NCBI GenBank assembly: GCA_951799405.1
Contig: OX637334.1
Coordinates: 15,438,001-15,502,000 of the forward strand
From: Agapetus fuscipes
Taxonomy: Eukaryota > Arthropoda > Insecta > Trichoptera > Glossosomatidae
Length of the DNA stretch: 64,000 nucleotides
Reading direction: 5' to 3'
Shown here: positions 53,668 to 63,744 of the stretch, one piece after another
How positions within the stretch are numbered: the stretch's first letter is position 1
How the letters are laid out: each line of letters begins with the position of its first letter
Made by a program: the position numbers and the translations under genes
The notes under the pieces: generated by a model
What the model saw: only the letters and a program-made list of their open reading frames with translations
The model's database searches: none
Told to the model about the DNA's origin: nothing

Positions 53668-53955
53668 CGATAGCTCTATAATCTATAATCTAAGTTGCAA
53701 GGATATATAATCATTTAAAGCTCTCAGATGTATGCCCACAAACCAACACGTGTAGTTCGCGCTTACAAATACTGAATGTGTACTTACAAAAAAATCCAAA
53801 CCTCAAATAAACATAAGCCCCACAACTTTTGTCGACCTTCCCTGACACATTGGCAAAATGAACCATTTTTTACAGTATGGGTGGTCAGCCTCATACAAAC
53901 CTAAAACTCAAGGAATCACTCAATTGGTAAAATGCTTGCTTGCTTGCAGGCTGGA
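53668..53955 (+). mobile_element. SINE-B head split by an LTU
   Basis: GGTCGATAGCTC at 53668-53679 and ACTCAATTGGTAAAATGCTT at 53927-53946 join to the SINE-B head (GGTCGATAGCTCAGTTGGTA). The LTU lies between. The rest of this SINE-B is gone. Confidence 0.7.
53680..53925 (-). mobile_element. LTU inserted in SINE-B head
   Basis: Full unit on the minus strand, from GATTCCTTGAGTTTTAGG to ATTATAGATTATA. Because the host sequence can be reconstructed on both sides, this copy shows the LTU's true ends. Confidence 0.85.
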
Positions 53956-54228
53956 TGGACCTTTGGTGACCGGTCATTGGTAAAGGTTTTATGAATTTTT
54001 CAACCCGGCGAAGAGCAAATTTGAAAATATAAATGGTATATTTTTTGTGCTCCGCCGGGAATCGAACCCACAACCTTCCCATTCAGAGTCCGCAGTGTCA
54101 GTGTTACCACTGAGCGAAAGCAAATTTGAAAATATAAATGGGATATTTTTTGTGCTTCGCCGGGATTTGAGCCCACAATCTTCGAGTTACAAGTCCGAAG
54201 CGTTACCATTTGGACTACGGACCGGTCA
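53946..54228 (-). mobile_element. SINE-A with duplicated tRNA-like head
   Basis: Minus strand from 54228: a complete head (A box CCGTAGTCCAAATGGTAA), GGCGAAGCACAAAAAATAT and a short body start, then a second head with B box GGTTCGATTCCC and the body to GGTCCATCCAGCC. A head-plus-stub unit is duplicated in tandem. Confidence 0.82.
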
Positions 54229-54413
54229 ATTTTATCAATAAATAAAATTCAATTTCTCGCCAGGAGCAAAGAAACACTTTTTTCGCATTTCAATTTCTTA
54301 TTCAGTTTTAATATTTTTTATTAAATAAATTAATAAACGTACTAATCAAGTAACCCATACTGTAAATTTATTACACCTATGTATGTGTAAAAAATAAATT
54401 CCTTGACTTATAG

Positions 54414-54535
54414 GTCAACGACGTTACCATGTTTAAAGCACCGGTTCCCATAGATCACCGAAGTTAAGCAACATTGGGCGCGGATAGTACTTGGATGGGT
54501 TACCGCTCAGGTAAACCGCGTGTCGTTTGCATCTT
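54414..54535 (+). pseudogene. 5S rRNA-derived segment of composite SINE
   Basis: 122 nt: GTCAACGACGTTACCATG start, ATCACCGAAGTTAAGCAACA, GGGCGCGGATAGTACTTGG, ATGGGTTACCGCTC, CCGCGTGTCGTTTGC end. Full length against a 120-nt 5S rRNA but with substitutions, and joined to the tRNA-like head by the same CATCTTG bridge as copy 2. Confidence 0.9.
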
Positions 54536-54828
54536 GCCCCGGTCCGTAGTCCAGTGGCAACAATCGAAGGTTGTGGATTCGAATCCCGGCGGAGCACAAA
54601 AAATATACCAGTGTGCTTTCGAATGTGCTCTTCGCTGAGTCGAAAAATTCTTAAACCTTTACCAAAGACCGGTCGCTGAAAGGTCCATCCAACCTTACAA
54701 CAACTGGGTCTTGCTTGAGAATTGGCGCTTTCTACAGCGATGGCCAAGCTCGCAGAGGGCTCTTCAGGTGTGATACACACAAAACAGCGCTCACCAAATA
54801 AATCATCCTAATATTATTATTATTATTT
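54414..54828 (+). mobile_element. Composite 5S-tRNA SINE-A, copy 1
   Basis: 5S rRNA-like segment (54414-54535), tRNA-like head (about 54538-54595; A box TCCGTAGTCCAGTGGCAA, B box GGATTCGAATCCC), SINE-A body, and the alternative 3' end (GGTGTGATACACAC...CTCACCAAATAAATC) with an ATT-repeat tail. Internal promoter elements of both 5S (type 1) and tRNA (type 2) kinds are recognisable. Inserted into an LTU. Confidence 0.92.
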
Positions 54829-55050
54829 TGTATGAGGCTGACCACCCATACTGTAAAAAATGGTTTACTTTGCCAATATGTCACCCCTGTTTCAGGGAAG
54901 GTCGGCAAGAATTGCAGGGCTTATGTTCATTTGAGATTGGGTTTTTTATACTGTAGGTCCATATGCCGCATGTGTGAGCGTAAAATTATGCGTGTCTGCT
55001 TGTGGGAATGCATTTAATATGAATCTGAAATGTACTAGATTTAGATGTGC

Positions 55051-55949
55051 GTTTTGAACCCATTTGAGCGCACATGAATTGTGAATTTTAAATGTTAATA
55101 GTCATTTTCAGCACGACACATAATTGCTTTGATGATAAATTCTATGTGTTAAAAACATACTACAAAAATAATGAAATTTTCCTACTTTACAGTTGTAATG
55201 CGTTCTTTTCAATAATTTATATTTTAGATTATTATTTTTTTAAAGCTCCAATCACAGCAGACGTGTGGATAGGTTTTGTAATACGCGTTGCCTTCAACCC
55301 ATATGCTCTGCGTGTGTGAGGGAGAAGTACCGTGCGGTAGAGAGGTTGGACAAGCAAGCGGCACAGATCCCACGTCCGAGCCCCTTGAAGAACAAAGGGA
55401 GACTGATTCATTTTGAACAGAATTTTAAAGGTTTGCGAAATAAGGAAAAAATCCATGAAAAAAAATATTTTGACTATTTGTTTTGTTGTTATAGGTTTAA
55501 AAAAGACTTTATCTACATGGGATTTTTTTCATTTTTTTTTTTAAACATTGAATGTCGGAAAAAAACGTGTACGAAAAATACAAAAAAAAAGAAATTTTGC
55601 AATATTCAAAAGGTAAAATAATGAAAACAATATCAAATTTCAAAAAAGTAATCTGATCATGCCTTCAACAAACTCTTTTAAAATTATTCTATCATAGAAA
55701 AAATTAAGATTTTTTTTTTGTTTTCGGAGGATATGCTTTTTAGCAAAGCTCTTTCCGCAACTAGCAAAAACAAGTCCAGATTAAGCTTTGATTTATATAC
55801 GTAAATAATTTATTTGACTTTTGAAAAAAATATGATATATAGTTTAAATGTTGATTAATCTTACGTAATTTTTTGAAATATTAATTTATGTCTTAATGAT
55901 GCTCTAAAAAAATAAATGAAAACATACTTTAAAAAAAAAAGTCTTGAAT
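55051..55949. other. Stretch without recognised gene
   Basis: 55250-55430 is GC-richer and open on both strands, but neither translation has a recognisable domain. The rest is AT-rich. Confidence 0.4.
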
Positions 55950-56108
55950 ATGCGTGGAGCGCACCACGTGTCGACCTTACTTAAGTGCTAGTTTTTGGAG
56001 CGCTTGAGCGCTAATTTTACCTTAAGTATTGTTCTTGAAATGAATTTCCCCAATCTAAGCGCTAGTTTGCCCTTAAGTAAGTGCCAATTTTGATCGTGAA
56101 TACGGGGG
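55950..56108 (-). repeat. Transposon-like end, inverted match to 42883-42903
   Basis: 21-bp exact inverted match at 56088-56108, followed by TAA. Inside are several AGCGCT and CTTAAG words and the GGTCGACA block shared with the other end. Confidence 0.6.
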
Positions 56109-56945
56109 TAAATACCTACCGTCGTATTAAATTTAAAGAAGTACGTAGATAGTTCAGTTCTTTATGTTAAGGCAAATAACTGAAAAAGACCACAAAATTG
56201 CGTGTTCAAAAAATTTAAAAACTGCGAGTTGGATTTTGAAAATTTTGAAAAGCCACCAAATACCACGCACAATAAACGACACTTAGTATGAAAATATATC
56301 GCGGAGATGAACGCATCGTGCAACTTCCATAGACAAGTTACTCCGCTGATTTGTTCTAACGATAAGTTCTAACCTTCTCAAGTACCTACATTTCCCTCTT
56401 TTTCTCAGTTTTACCATTATGCTAGGTGTTTTTTTAATCAACCCTTTAAAGTATAAAAGGTATATGAGGTATAAAGTATATGAGGTATAAAACACTTTTT
56501 TTACTTATCGATACCTCAGACGCTAAAAAACAACTTTTTCCAATACAAAGAAGACACATAGCTCTGAGAAACTTTATCCACCTTGGCAAATAGTTTCTTT
56601 TCTTTTTTCCCGCGTTTGAAGAATTGTTTCATTATATCGGTGTACGAGAGGAACAGCCCGCCAAATTGCCGGCGATATTTTAGAAAATCTGAACCCGAAA
56701 AATACGCGTTTCTTTTCCCCTTCTTTCTTTTACTTACCTCTTTCTTTTATCCCACCCTTTGATACTATGTTACCTCGACATAAGGCTTTATTCGTAAAAA
56801 ATAATATGCTTCGTAAGCCAAAACCAGTAAAATGAATATCAGCAATTGGAATATCTTTGTTATGACTGTGTTAAAGAAGTATAACGTAGTGTTTTATGTT
56901 TTAGAAGACATCGCAGGTTCAAATCGTTTCGCTAACTGAATGATT
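56109..56945. other. Stretch without recognised gene
   Basis: AT-rich; contains a direct repeat GTATATGAGGTATAAA (56458-56490). Nothing coding. Confidence 0.4.
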
Positions 56946-56949
56946 ACAA

Positions 56950-57035
56950 CTGCTAGTCCAATCGATAGCACAGTTGATAAAACGCTTGCGTTCAAAACCA
57001 GAGGGTTCAGTATCCGTTGTGTGCAAATTCAAGCC
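56950..57035 (+). mobile_element. SINE-B head, old
   Basis: TCCAATCGATAGCACAGTTG and AGAGGGTTCAGTATCC correspond to the A- and B-box arms. Body lost. Confidence 0.55.
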
Positions 57036-57084
57036 ATTCAAACGCTAACACAGTCGAAGTTTTTGTGTTATTCTTTTCACTGAT

Positions 57085-57232
57085 TGATCTGTAGTCTACT
57101 GTTTAACGCTACGGATTCGTAATAAAAAATATTTGATTCGCAGCGAAGCACAAACAATTTAATGATTTTTCAAATACTTTTCAATAAAATCATCTGCCTT
57201 TGTCTCAAAGGTTCATCCACTCTTGCAGTACC
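57085..57232 (+). mobile_element. SINE-A, old
   Basis: GATCTGTAGTCTACTGTTTA head, GCGAAGCACAAACAAT, and AAAGGTTCATCCACTCTTGC. Strongly diverged. Confidence 0.55.
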
Positions 57233-57234
57233 TT

Positions 57235-57486
57235 CTTTTTCTTCTTTTGGTGCCAATACTATCGAAGATCGGCGATCATCATGGCTATTTTGACCTTGGA
57301 TGCTGCGGCTTGAAACAGGGACTTCGTGCTTTCATTCGCAGGTTTTTTAGTCACGACGTCCTTCGGTATTACTGAGTTCTTCTTTCCTCAAGTTTACCCT
57401 GTATGATAAGATAGACAAGGTAGTATTTTTATTTTCTCAAAACATGACCGAAGTAAATCAGTTTTCTCTGCTTAATGGTTGTCAGT
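57235..57486 (-). pseudogene. Decayed LINE C-terminal remnant
   Basis: Minus-strand translation in two frames gives RKLIYFGHVLR, IQGKLEERRT, YRRTS.LKNLR and FQAAASKVKIAMMIADLR followed by a stop. This is the typical end of an insect RT-endonuclease LINE (IKxRKLxYFGH...GKRxxGRRR...AAxxxxxAxMxADL). At least two stops and a frameshift. Confidence 0.7.
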
Positions 57487-57949
57487 GTCTTTCGCTTGAG
57501 AATTGATCACCAAACATGACCAAACTGACAACAAATTAATTAATTGTCAACAAATTGATTAATTTACTAGAATAGCCTTGTTCCCCTTTTTCCGCATGTT
57601 CGTCTTTCCATGATTTTTCCTTCAAAGATATTTTTAAGAAAGGTGTCCAACTTCGTATCGCTCGTATAACAATACAGCCGTTTACGAGGCGTTAGGCTTT
57701 GATTTTCTCTCGTAGGCAGGGAAGCCAGACAGATTTTCAGCTTGGCGGGGTCGAGGTGAAAAATAAGTTTATTGAGTGTGAAGCGCAAGGAAAAAGTTGA
57801 CGCTTCTCTTCAGTTAACAAGACATCAACTCGGAAAAATGTGTGTCTATTTTTCCTCACAGTATCCGAGTCATAAAAATCAGGAAGAGGGTTTTTGTTAT
57901 TTTTATTTATTTTAGGTTGCAAATATTGGTCGTTCCTTTCCGTTACTGC
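57487..57949. other. Stretch without recognised gene
   Basis: Minus-strand frames spanning 57567-58189 run through repeats and have no domain. Confidence 0.4.
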
Positions 57950-58095
57950 TGTAATCTTTAATCTTAGTTTCACTGATACATTGATCGCGCTGACACATAA
58001 GCCTTTTAACTCTTGCTGACTTTGCCTGAAACAGGGGCGAAAGTGAACCAATTTGTAAATATGGGTCATCAGCTCCATACCAGAGTATAAGTCAA
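57950..58095 (-). mobile_element. LTU, partial and old
   Basis: GTTGACTTATACTCTGGTAT at the 5' side to the TTAAAGATTAC tail; middle shortened. Confidence 0.6.
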
Positions 58096-58129
58096 CGTTT
58101 GAAATTTTGTATATGCAATTAATTGCTTG

Positions 58130-58388
58130 TATTCCTTGACTTATAGGTAGGTATGAGGCTGACCACCCATACTGTAAAAAATGGTTCACTTTGCCAATGT
58201 CACCCCTGTTTCAGGGAAGGTCGGCAAGAGTTGCAGGGCTTATGTTCATATTTGAGATTGGGTTTTTAATATTGTAGGTCCACATGCACCATGAGTGAGC
58301 GCGAAATTATGCGTGTCTGCTTGTGGGAATGCATTTAATATGAATCTGAAATGATACATTTCATCGCAATTTAGGTTTAGTACTTAAA
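58130..58388 (+). mobile_element. LTU, full length
   Basis: GTATTCCTTGACTTATAGG to ATTTAGGTTTAG. Good landmarks. Confidence 0.9.
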
Positions 58389-58514
58389 TAAAAAGCATAC
58401 ATGAAAATAAGACACCAAGAACCAAAATATTTATTTTTAAACAAAGTACGTAGTTTGAATCCACACGCCAAAGGAAACAAATAAGATACAGCCGTAACTG
58501 TAAACTATAACTCT
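58389..58514. other. Unassigned
   Basis: AT-rich; nothing recognised. Confidence 0.4.
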
Positions 58515-58815
58515 TTCATCATTCCACTAGGGGTGGCCAGAGCCTCTGCAGAGTTGCCTCTATTTCTTCTTATCCTTACATACCTCTTTCAATTCATTAA
58601 TATCCATCACATTTTTCTTGCTTTTTCTTCTTTTGCGCTCTCTTGTTTATCTTATTATTTCACAATCTCCTCAATCTGATCACTCCGTAATTTTTTCGGC
58701 CGTCTCTTAACCCTTTTTAATTTCACACTTCCTCTGTATACATATATACTTTGTCATTCTATCATCATTCATTCTTTCCACATGCCCAAACCATCTCATC
58801 GCGTTCTTCTCTAAG
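58515..58815 (-). pseudogene. Decayed RTE-like LINE C-terminus
   Basis: The minus strand reads KNAMRWFGHVERMNDDRMTK, then scattered stops, with KLRSDQIEEIV-like and MDINELKEVCKDKKK-like traces across frames, parallel to the end of the LINE at 17470. It ends with the CTCTGGCCACCCCTA block seen at 8600. Confidence 0.75.
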
Positions 58816-59060
58816 TCGTCAGCCCCTAAGCAATATTTTAAATTTAAAACTGGCTTAAAATCTGCGAGTTAGATTTCAAATGAGCACTTCTTAGAAGTAA
58901 AATCAGACAACAAAAGGAATAAAGGTTATACATGTGAGGGAGCATTGGCAGAACGCCGCTACCTTTCTCAGGCGCTGTAACCTGATTGCCCTGGCATATG
59001 ATTAATAGATTGTAGAGTCCGTTCACACCAGAACAGCAAACAAGACAGCACAGTAGATAG
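58816..59060. other. Unassigned
   Basis: No family recognised. Confidence 0.4.
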
Positions 59061-59278
59061 TATAAGTAATTATAAAAAATTATAAAAAACACAGAGTTTT
59101 ATTTTCACAAATTGAGTTTTTATTTCCACCTCAAGTACTTTCGACTTATTCACGTCATTATCAAGAGTATCCTCTTGATAATGACGTGAATAAGTCGAAA
59201 GTACTTGAGGTGGAAATAAAAACTCAATTTGTGAAAATAAAACTCTGTGTTTTTTATAATTTTTTATAATTACTTATA
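59061..59278. repeat. Hairpin HP3, perfect 107-bp inverted repeat
   Basis: 59061-59167 is the exact reverse complement of 59172-59278, with a 4-nt loop. Arms contain ACAGAGTTTTATTTTCACA and GTCGAAAGTACTTG. The flank motif follows at 59284. Same layout as HP2 but with different sequence. Confidence 0.95.
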
Positions 59279-59283
59279 AAAAT

Positions 59284-59311
59284 GAATTTTCACTGTGTGA
59301 ATACACAAACT
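59284..59311 (+). repeat. Shared flank motif of hairpin family
   Basis: GAATTTTCACTGTGTGAATA plus CACAAAC; two differences from the copies at 28155 and 30589. Confidence 0.7.
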
Positions 59312-59375
59312 TTAAAAAGTCTAACAGTAGATAGTGATTCAATTTATGTACAAATAGTCTTTGTAGATCTAAAGC

Positions 59376-59430
59376 AGCCATACTCAACCTGCGGCCCGAC
59401 AAGCTTTTTTGTGCGGCCCTAAACACATTT
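59376..59430 (+). mobile_element. Possible hAT-like end
   Basis: GCCATACTCAACCTGCGGCC, then TGTGCGGCCCTAAA, resembles the 'CAACCTGCGGCCCGC' ends common in hAT elements. No partner end found nearby. Confidence 0.35.
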
Positions 59431-60682
59431 ATTATCGGGGACGTGGTTTACAAAATCTGGCATTCTATATTTCGTATCCGGAAATCGACTTACTGATTCT
59501 CACCTTGATGATGTATTGAGGATAGCAATTATAAAGCCGATTTATCTCTCATTTTATTAATTACACCTCTTTGAGTTACGGCAGTTTATCAACATGTAAG
59601 CACGTACGGAATATTATTGAATTGCATATTTCTCGCAAAACACCACATTGTTTACTTGTGACTAATTTGTGTTAATCATAGGACACGATTTGTCTGTCTG
59701 ATTATAAATACTAGTCATGATTATAAATTTCTAAAAAGGTTTTAATCATATCCCAAGGCATTGCCGTCATATATAACGCTTTCCCTTTCATTTATAAAAA
59801 TGTTTTTTCTTTTAATTTGGCTCAAAGACATTTTTTATACTTTGGTTACGATACAATCGCACGCAAACAACAAAGCTGCATATCGAGACCGCTCCTTCTT
59901 AGCGCGAGAGAAACCTTTGTATTTGTACTGAGTTAAGGAACTGGTCTTCATTAACCGCGTTCTCATTTCTGGGAAAGGCGTATGAAATGGCGGAGCTTCT
60001 AAACGCTTTACTTGCTACTTAAAACTTAACAAATGAATGAATTACAGACCACTATCCAAGTTTTCTCGTCTACAGCAGGTGACATCGCTTGGAATGCGCT
60101 CTGAATGATTGATAGGGTGAGCATGAGCATGGAAAGGCCCGGACAGGTATTGGATTATCCAGGGTACAAATATTAATCACAGTGCCGGGCAGATGGGGAA
60201 AAATGCAATTTCTGCATCGCTGGAAAGTAGGGAAAATTGCATCGCGATACGTGGTAGTGGCAGGCGCGTGCACTTGATAGAGGCAAATATATACAAGAAT
60301 AAAAATAGCCTTATCCGTCAAAAGCGAAAATATAGAAATTTGAGCTCATAAAAAGGTGTAACTTAAAACAAACTGTATTAAATCTAAGATATTCCGAGTT
60401 CAATTTAATAAAAACTTCGATTAATTTGTTTCACACAATTTATTTTGAGATATCGTTCACATTTGGTTCGCTCAGACTTTAATTTTGTACTGTAATGCTC
60501 GCCAGCTCTGATACAAGTCTGCGCTACACACTACACACTATATTATATGTAGTATGACATAAGGACTGTTCTCTAAATAAAGGGAACCGTAAAATTCGTG
60601 ACTTTGCCAGAACATTCTGCTTAGAAGCTTCAAGCGAAAATGCTCACATCAAACAAATACAAGTAAAATTATATTTTGAATT
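59431..60682. other. Stretch without recognised gene
   Basis: The 83-codon minus-strand frame at 60070-60321 covers a GC-richer patch. I see no domain, signal peptide or conserved motif in it. Confidence 0.4.
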
Positions 60683-60840
60683 GTTTGTGTATTAACACTG
60701 TGAAAATTCATATTCAATAATATTTTATTTATTTAATTGAAAAATTTCAAATCAAAACACTGTTTTGTATTTTCACGATTATAATCATTTATTATTTAAT
60801 TTTACAAACGTTTTCGATAATTTATCATCGTCAGGTATAC
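60683..60840 (-). repeat. Half-copy of the hairpin family
   Basis: Reading plus: GTTTGTGTATTAACACTGTG (reversed flank motif), then AAAACACTGTTTTGTATTTTCA, then ACAAACGTTTTCGATAATTT and ATCATCGTCAGG. This equals flank plus one arm of HP2, without the second arm. Confidence 0.75.
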
Positions 60841-61335
60841 AATAAATTTAAATCAAAAGTCATTGGTACCATAGAGTTTTACAATCCAAATGTGGTCATT
60901 CAATAAAATAAAATAAAATACAAGTATAATTATTTTAATACCTATATCTAGAGACACAGACACACTCACACAAGTTAAAACGCACAGACACACATTCGTA
61001 ACCATATGAAAAAAGTATATAATGCTCGAGCGCCTTTGACTGTTATCCAGGCATCGTTTAGAATCCACGTTGACAATTATTATATAAATGCTAAAATTCG
61101 TGTTTTTTTTTGCTTTTTAACTGGAATATTTCAAATAGCTTTCCCTCCGTAAATTTGAAAACTTGAAAAATTTAGTGGTGATTTGTAAATATTCTTTTAA
61201 TGGCTAAGAATTAGGTACAACTCTGAATTGTTTGCTTTGTACCAAGATGTCTATGAGGTCTGGTCAATAAATGTGCTGCTACTCGATAAAGTTTTTTTAT
61301 GACAATTTAGTTAAATGTCATTTAAATGTCATTTA
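60841..61335. other. Stretch without recognised gene
   Basis: AT-rich with an ACACA-rich stretch at 60955-60995; nothing recognised. Confidence 0.4.
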
Positions 61336-61339
61336 TTAC

Positions 61340-61602
61340 TCGTATTCCTTGACTTATAGGTTGGTATGAGGCTGACCACCCATACTGTAAAAAATGGTTC
61401 ACTTTGCCAATGTCACCCCTGTTTCAGGGAATGTCGGCAGGAGTTGCAGGGCTTATGTTCATTTGAGTTTGGATTTTATTTGTAAGTACACATTCAGCAT
61501 TTGTAAGCGCGAACTACACGTGTTTGTTTGTGGGCATACATCTGAGAGCTTTAAATGAATATATGCTTGCAACTTAGATTATAGATTATAGATTATTATA
61601 GT
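61340..61602 (+). mobile_element. LTU, full length
   Basis: GTATTCCTTGACTTATAGG to three ATAGATT repeats. The preceding TTTATTACTC is shared with the LINE copy at 15676, so about 10 bp more of LINE 3' UTR may be present. Confidence 0.92.
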
Positions 61603-62078
61603 TCGTGCTTCTTCGTCGAAGAAGAGATCCGTCTCCCGATATTCTTTACTAAAATCATATTATAAGGATAAAGTTGCCGTAAATAGTTTTTTATTCTATA
61701 ATTACTCATAATTAATCCCCACCACTAAGAATAATCACACAAACTTAATTCAAAATAGCTATAAGGTTTATCTCACCTACCCAGGAAATTCAAGTGAAGT
61801 CATTGTCATAGCATCATTATTATTTTTAAAGTTTATTGTTATTATTTTTAAATTGTTAGTTCTATTGCTTTATAACCATCGTATATTTACATCTTTGTAT
61901 ATTATTTATGTGTCATTTATTTGTGTTATATTTTAAGATATTAGTTTTATACCTATAGATACAGTACCTACTTATGTACCTACATATTTATATTTATCGC
62001 AATGTTGTAAAAGGCTATAAAGCCGTTTATTCTTCTTAAATCAGCCCCCTTACCTGTTAAAATTTAATTTAAGTTAAT
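61603..62078. other. Stretch without recognised gene
   Basis: AT-rich; a SINE-B scrap (AGCCCCCTTACCTGTTAAAA) at 62043-62062. Confidence 0.45.
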
Positions 62079-62406
62079 TTGACCGGTCCGTAGCTCAGTG
62101 GTAACACTGCGGACTCTGAATGGGAAGGTTGTGGGTTCGATTCCCGGCAGAGCACAAAAAATATACCATTTATATTTTCAAATTTGCTCTTCGCTGGGTT
62201 GAAAAATTCATAAAACCTTTATCAATGACCGGTCACCAAAAGGTCCATCCAGCCTTACAGCAACTGGGTCTTGCTTGAGTATTGGCGCTTTGTAGCGACG
62301 ACCAAGCTCGTACACCTCTGCGGCACTACAACAAGTGTCATAGACCCCTAGAGTCTCTAGAATCTAGGGAGTCTCCCGCACAGGATTTCTTAAAAAAAAA
62401 AAAAAA
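62079..62406 (+). mobile_element. SINE-A, full length without 5S segment
   Basis: Head (A box TCCGTAGCTCAGTGGTAA, B box GGTTCGATTCCC), complete body, long 3' end and a 15-A tail. Least diverged of the copies here; a good consensus guide. Immediately upstream is not 5S-like. Confidence 0.93.
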
Positions 62407-63104
62407 TTAATAAACCTCTCTAAAAATAAGGGCAATGCTTATTTTTACCGTGGTGTGTTTTTGGATACATATAATGAAATATGTACTTAATAAGAAGCTA
62501 GTCTGCGCCCTAATGATGTTTCAAATTACAATTTTGTAAATTAATTTGTTTTCAGTTTTGTTTTGAATTCTCTCCAGAATTAATTTGAAAGCTCGGTACA
62601 CGAGTTTTTTACGCGTCTGAAGCTAATTTTTATTTTCACTTAAAAAAGTGATCATAATATCGTTTTCATTACATCAAATAACAGTCTAAGCTTAGGGGTA
62701 AAAAAATAATTTATTAAAAACATTAAGAAAAATCAATACCTAAAAAATAATACAGTCCAGTGTCCTAGTAAAGAACAGTGCGTAAACTCACCTCATGTGT
62801 AAATCTAAAAAAAAAACAAGTAGAAACATATTTATTTAAAAAAATAAAAAATATTTAATAAAAACATACCTTTTGAAATTCTCTCTTCAAAGTTAAATCC
62901 TTTGGCTTAGAAGCGGTCTCAAAACAAACAAAGCCAAATGCGCAACGCTCGGTTTAACTTTATGTCCGTACATATGGAACGTGAGGTTTTGAAACCAGAC
63001 CGCATCCGGAATTTGCAAAGAAAGATACATAATGAGAGTTAAAAAAACAATAAAAGTTGGAGAGAAATATTAACATGAAAGTGTAGCACTTCATACACAT
63101 ACAG
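62407..63104. other. Stretch without recognised gene
   Basis: AT-rich; nothing recognised. Confidence 0.4.
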
Positions 63105-63190
63105 AAAAACGTACGTGTAAGTTCGCGATTACATATGCTGGATGCATATTACAAAACAATACTTCATGACAAACATAAGCCTGTTTGATG
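63105..63190 (-). mobile_element. LTU fragment
   Basis: Minus strand: GCTTATGTTTGTCATGAAG, then ATGTAATCGCGAACTTACAC. Confidence 0.5.
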
Positions 63191-63578
63191 GTAGAATGCT
63201 TACATACGAGTACATCATTTTGATGGAGCGTGTTCTACTGGTGTCTTACTGGTGTTTACTCCGGAGGACTTCTACGTACGTTAGCGTCATACCACAATCA
63301 TAATATGAGTTAGATGCTTTTGGTAAATCATTGAAGTAGTTTCTTCAGCTACAATGCTTGGCGACATCATTAAGTCCTTGATCTTCTCGTGCAGGTATGA
63401 TGAAATAGAGTAATCTTGCAAAATGATTAAAAGAAACACGTAATTGAAAAATGTGATAAAGATAGCTCCTATTGAGTTTTCATACATTTTTTTAATGATT
63501 TATGTGATTTACACCATGGAAAGGCGTGTGCGGAATCTTTTATACTCGAGGTTTATCTAAATTTTTGGAAATATTAAT
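63191..63578. other. Stretch without recognised gene
   Basis: The frame at 63287-63487 (minus) is unsupported. Confidence 0.4.
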
Positions 63579-63701
63579 GCCCGGTATTTTCAAAGATAGC
63601 ATATTATGTGACTTTAAACTGATAAAAAAAACTAACCACACAATTGACATAAGTGTGTCCTTTTCACTCAGTATACAGTTCATAAGTTGAAAATACCGGG
63701 C
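63579..63701. mobile_element. MITE-B copy 2
   Basis: 123 bp with inverted ends GCCCGGTATTTTCAA; interior shares ACTTTAAACTGATAAAAA and ATAAGTGTGTC with copy 1 at 23253. Confidence 0.8.
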
Positions 63702-63744
63702 CCAAGTAAACCTTATCGGTAGTAAGACTTCAGTGGAAGGAAAT

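Larger units (their letters stand above)
54398..55050 (+). mobile_element. LTU split by composite SINE
   Basis: TTCCTTGACTTATAG (54399-54413) is the 5' end and GTATGAGGCTGACCACCC onwards (54831-55050) the rest; the composite SINE lies between. So the SINE is younger. Confidence 0.88.

Noticed and set aside
54414..54535. Functional 5S rRNA gene
   Set aside because: Several substitutions, no T-run terminator directly after it, and a fixed fusion to a tRNA-like head in two unlinked copies.
55265..55621. 118-codon plus-strand frame
   Set aside because: The N-terminal third is basic and cysteine-containing but matches nothing I recognise; the rest is lysine/asparagine runs from AT-rich DNA.
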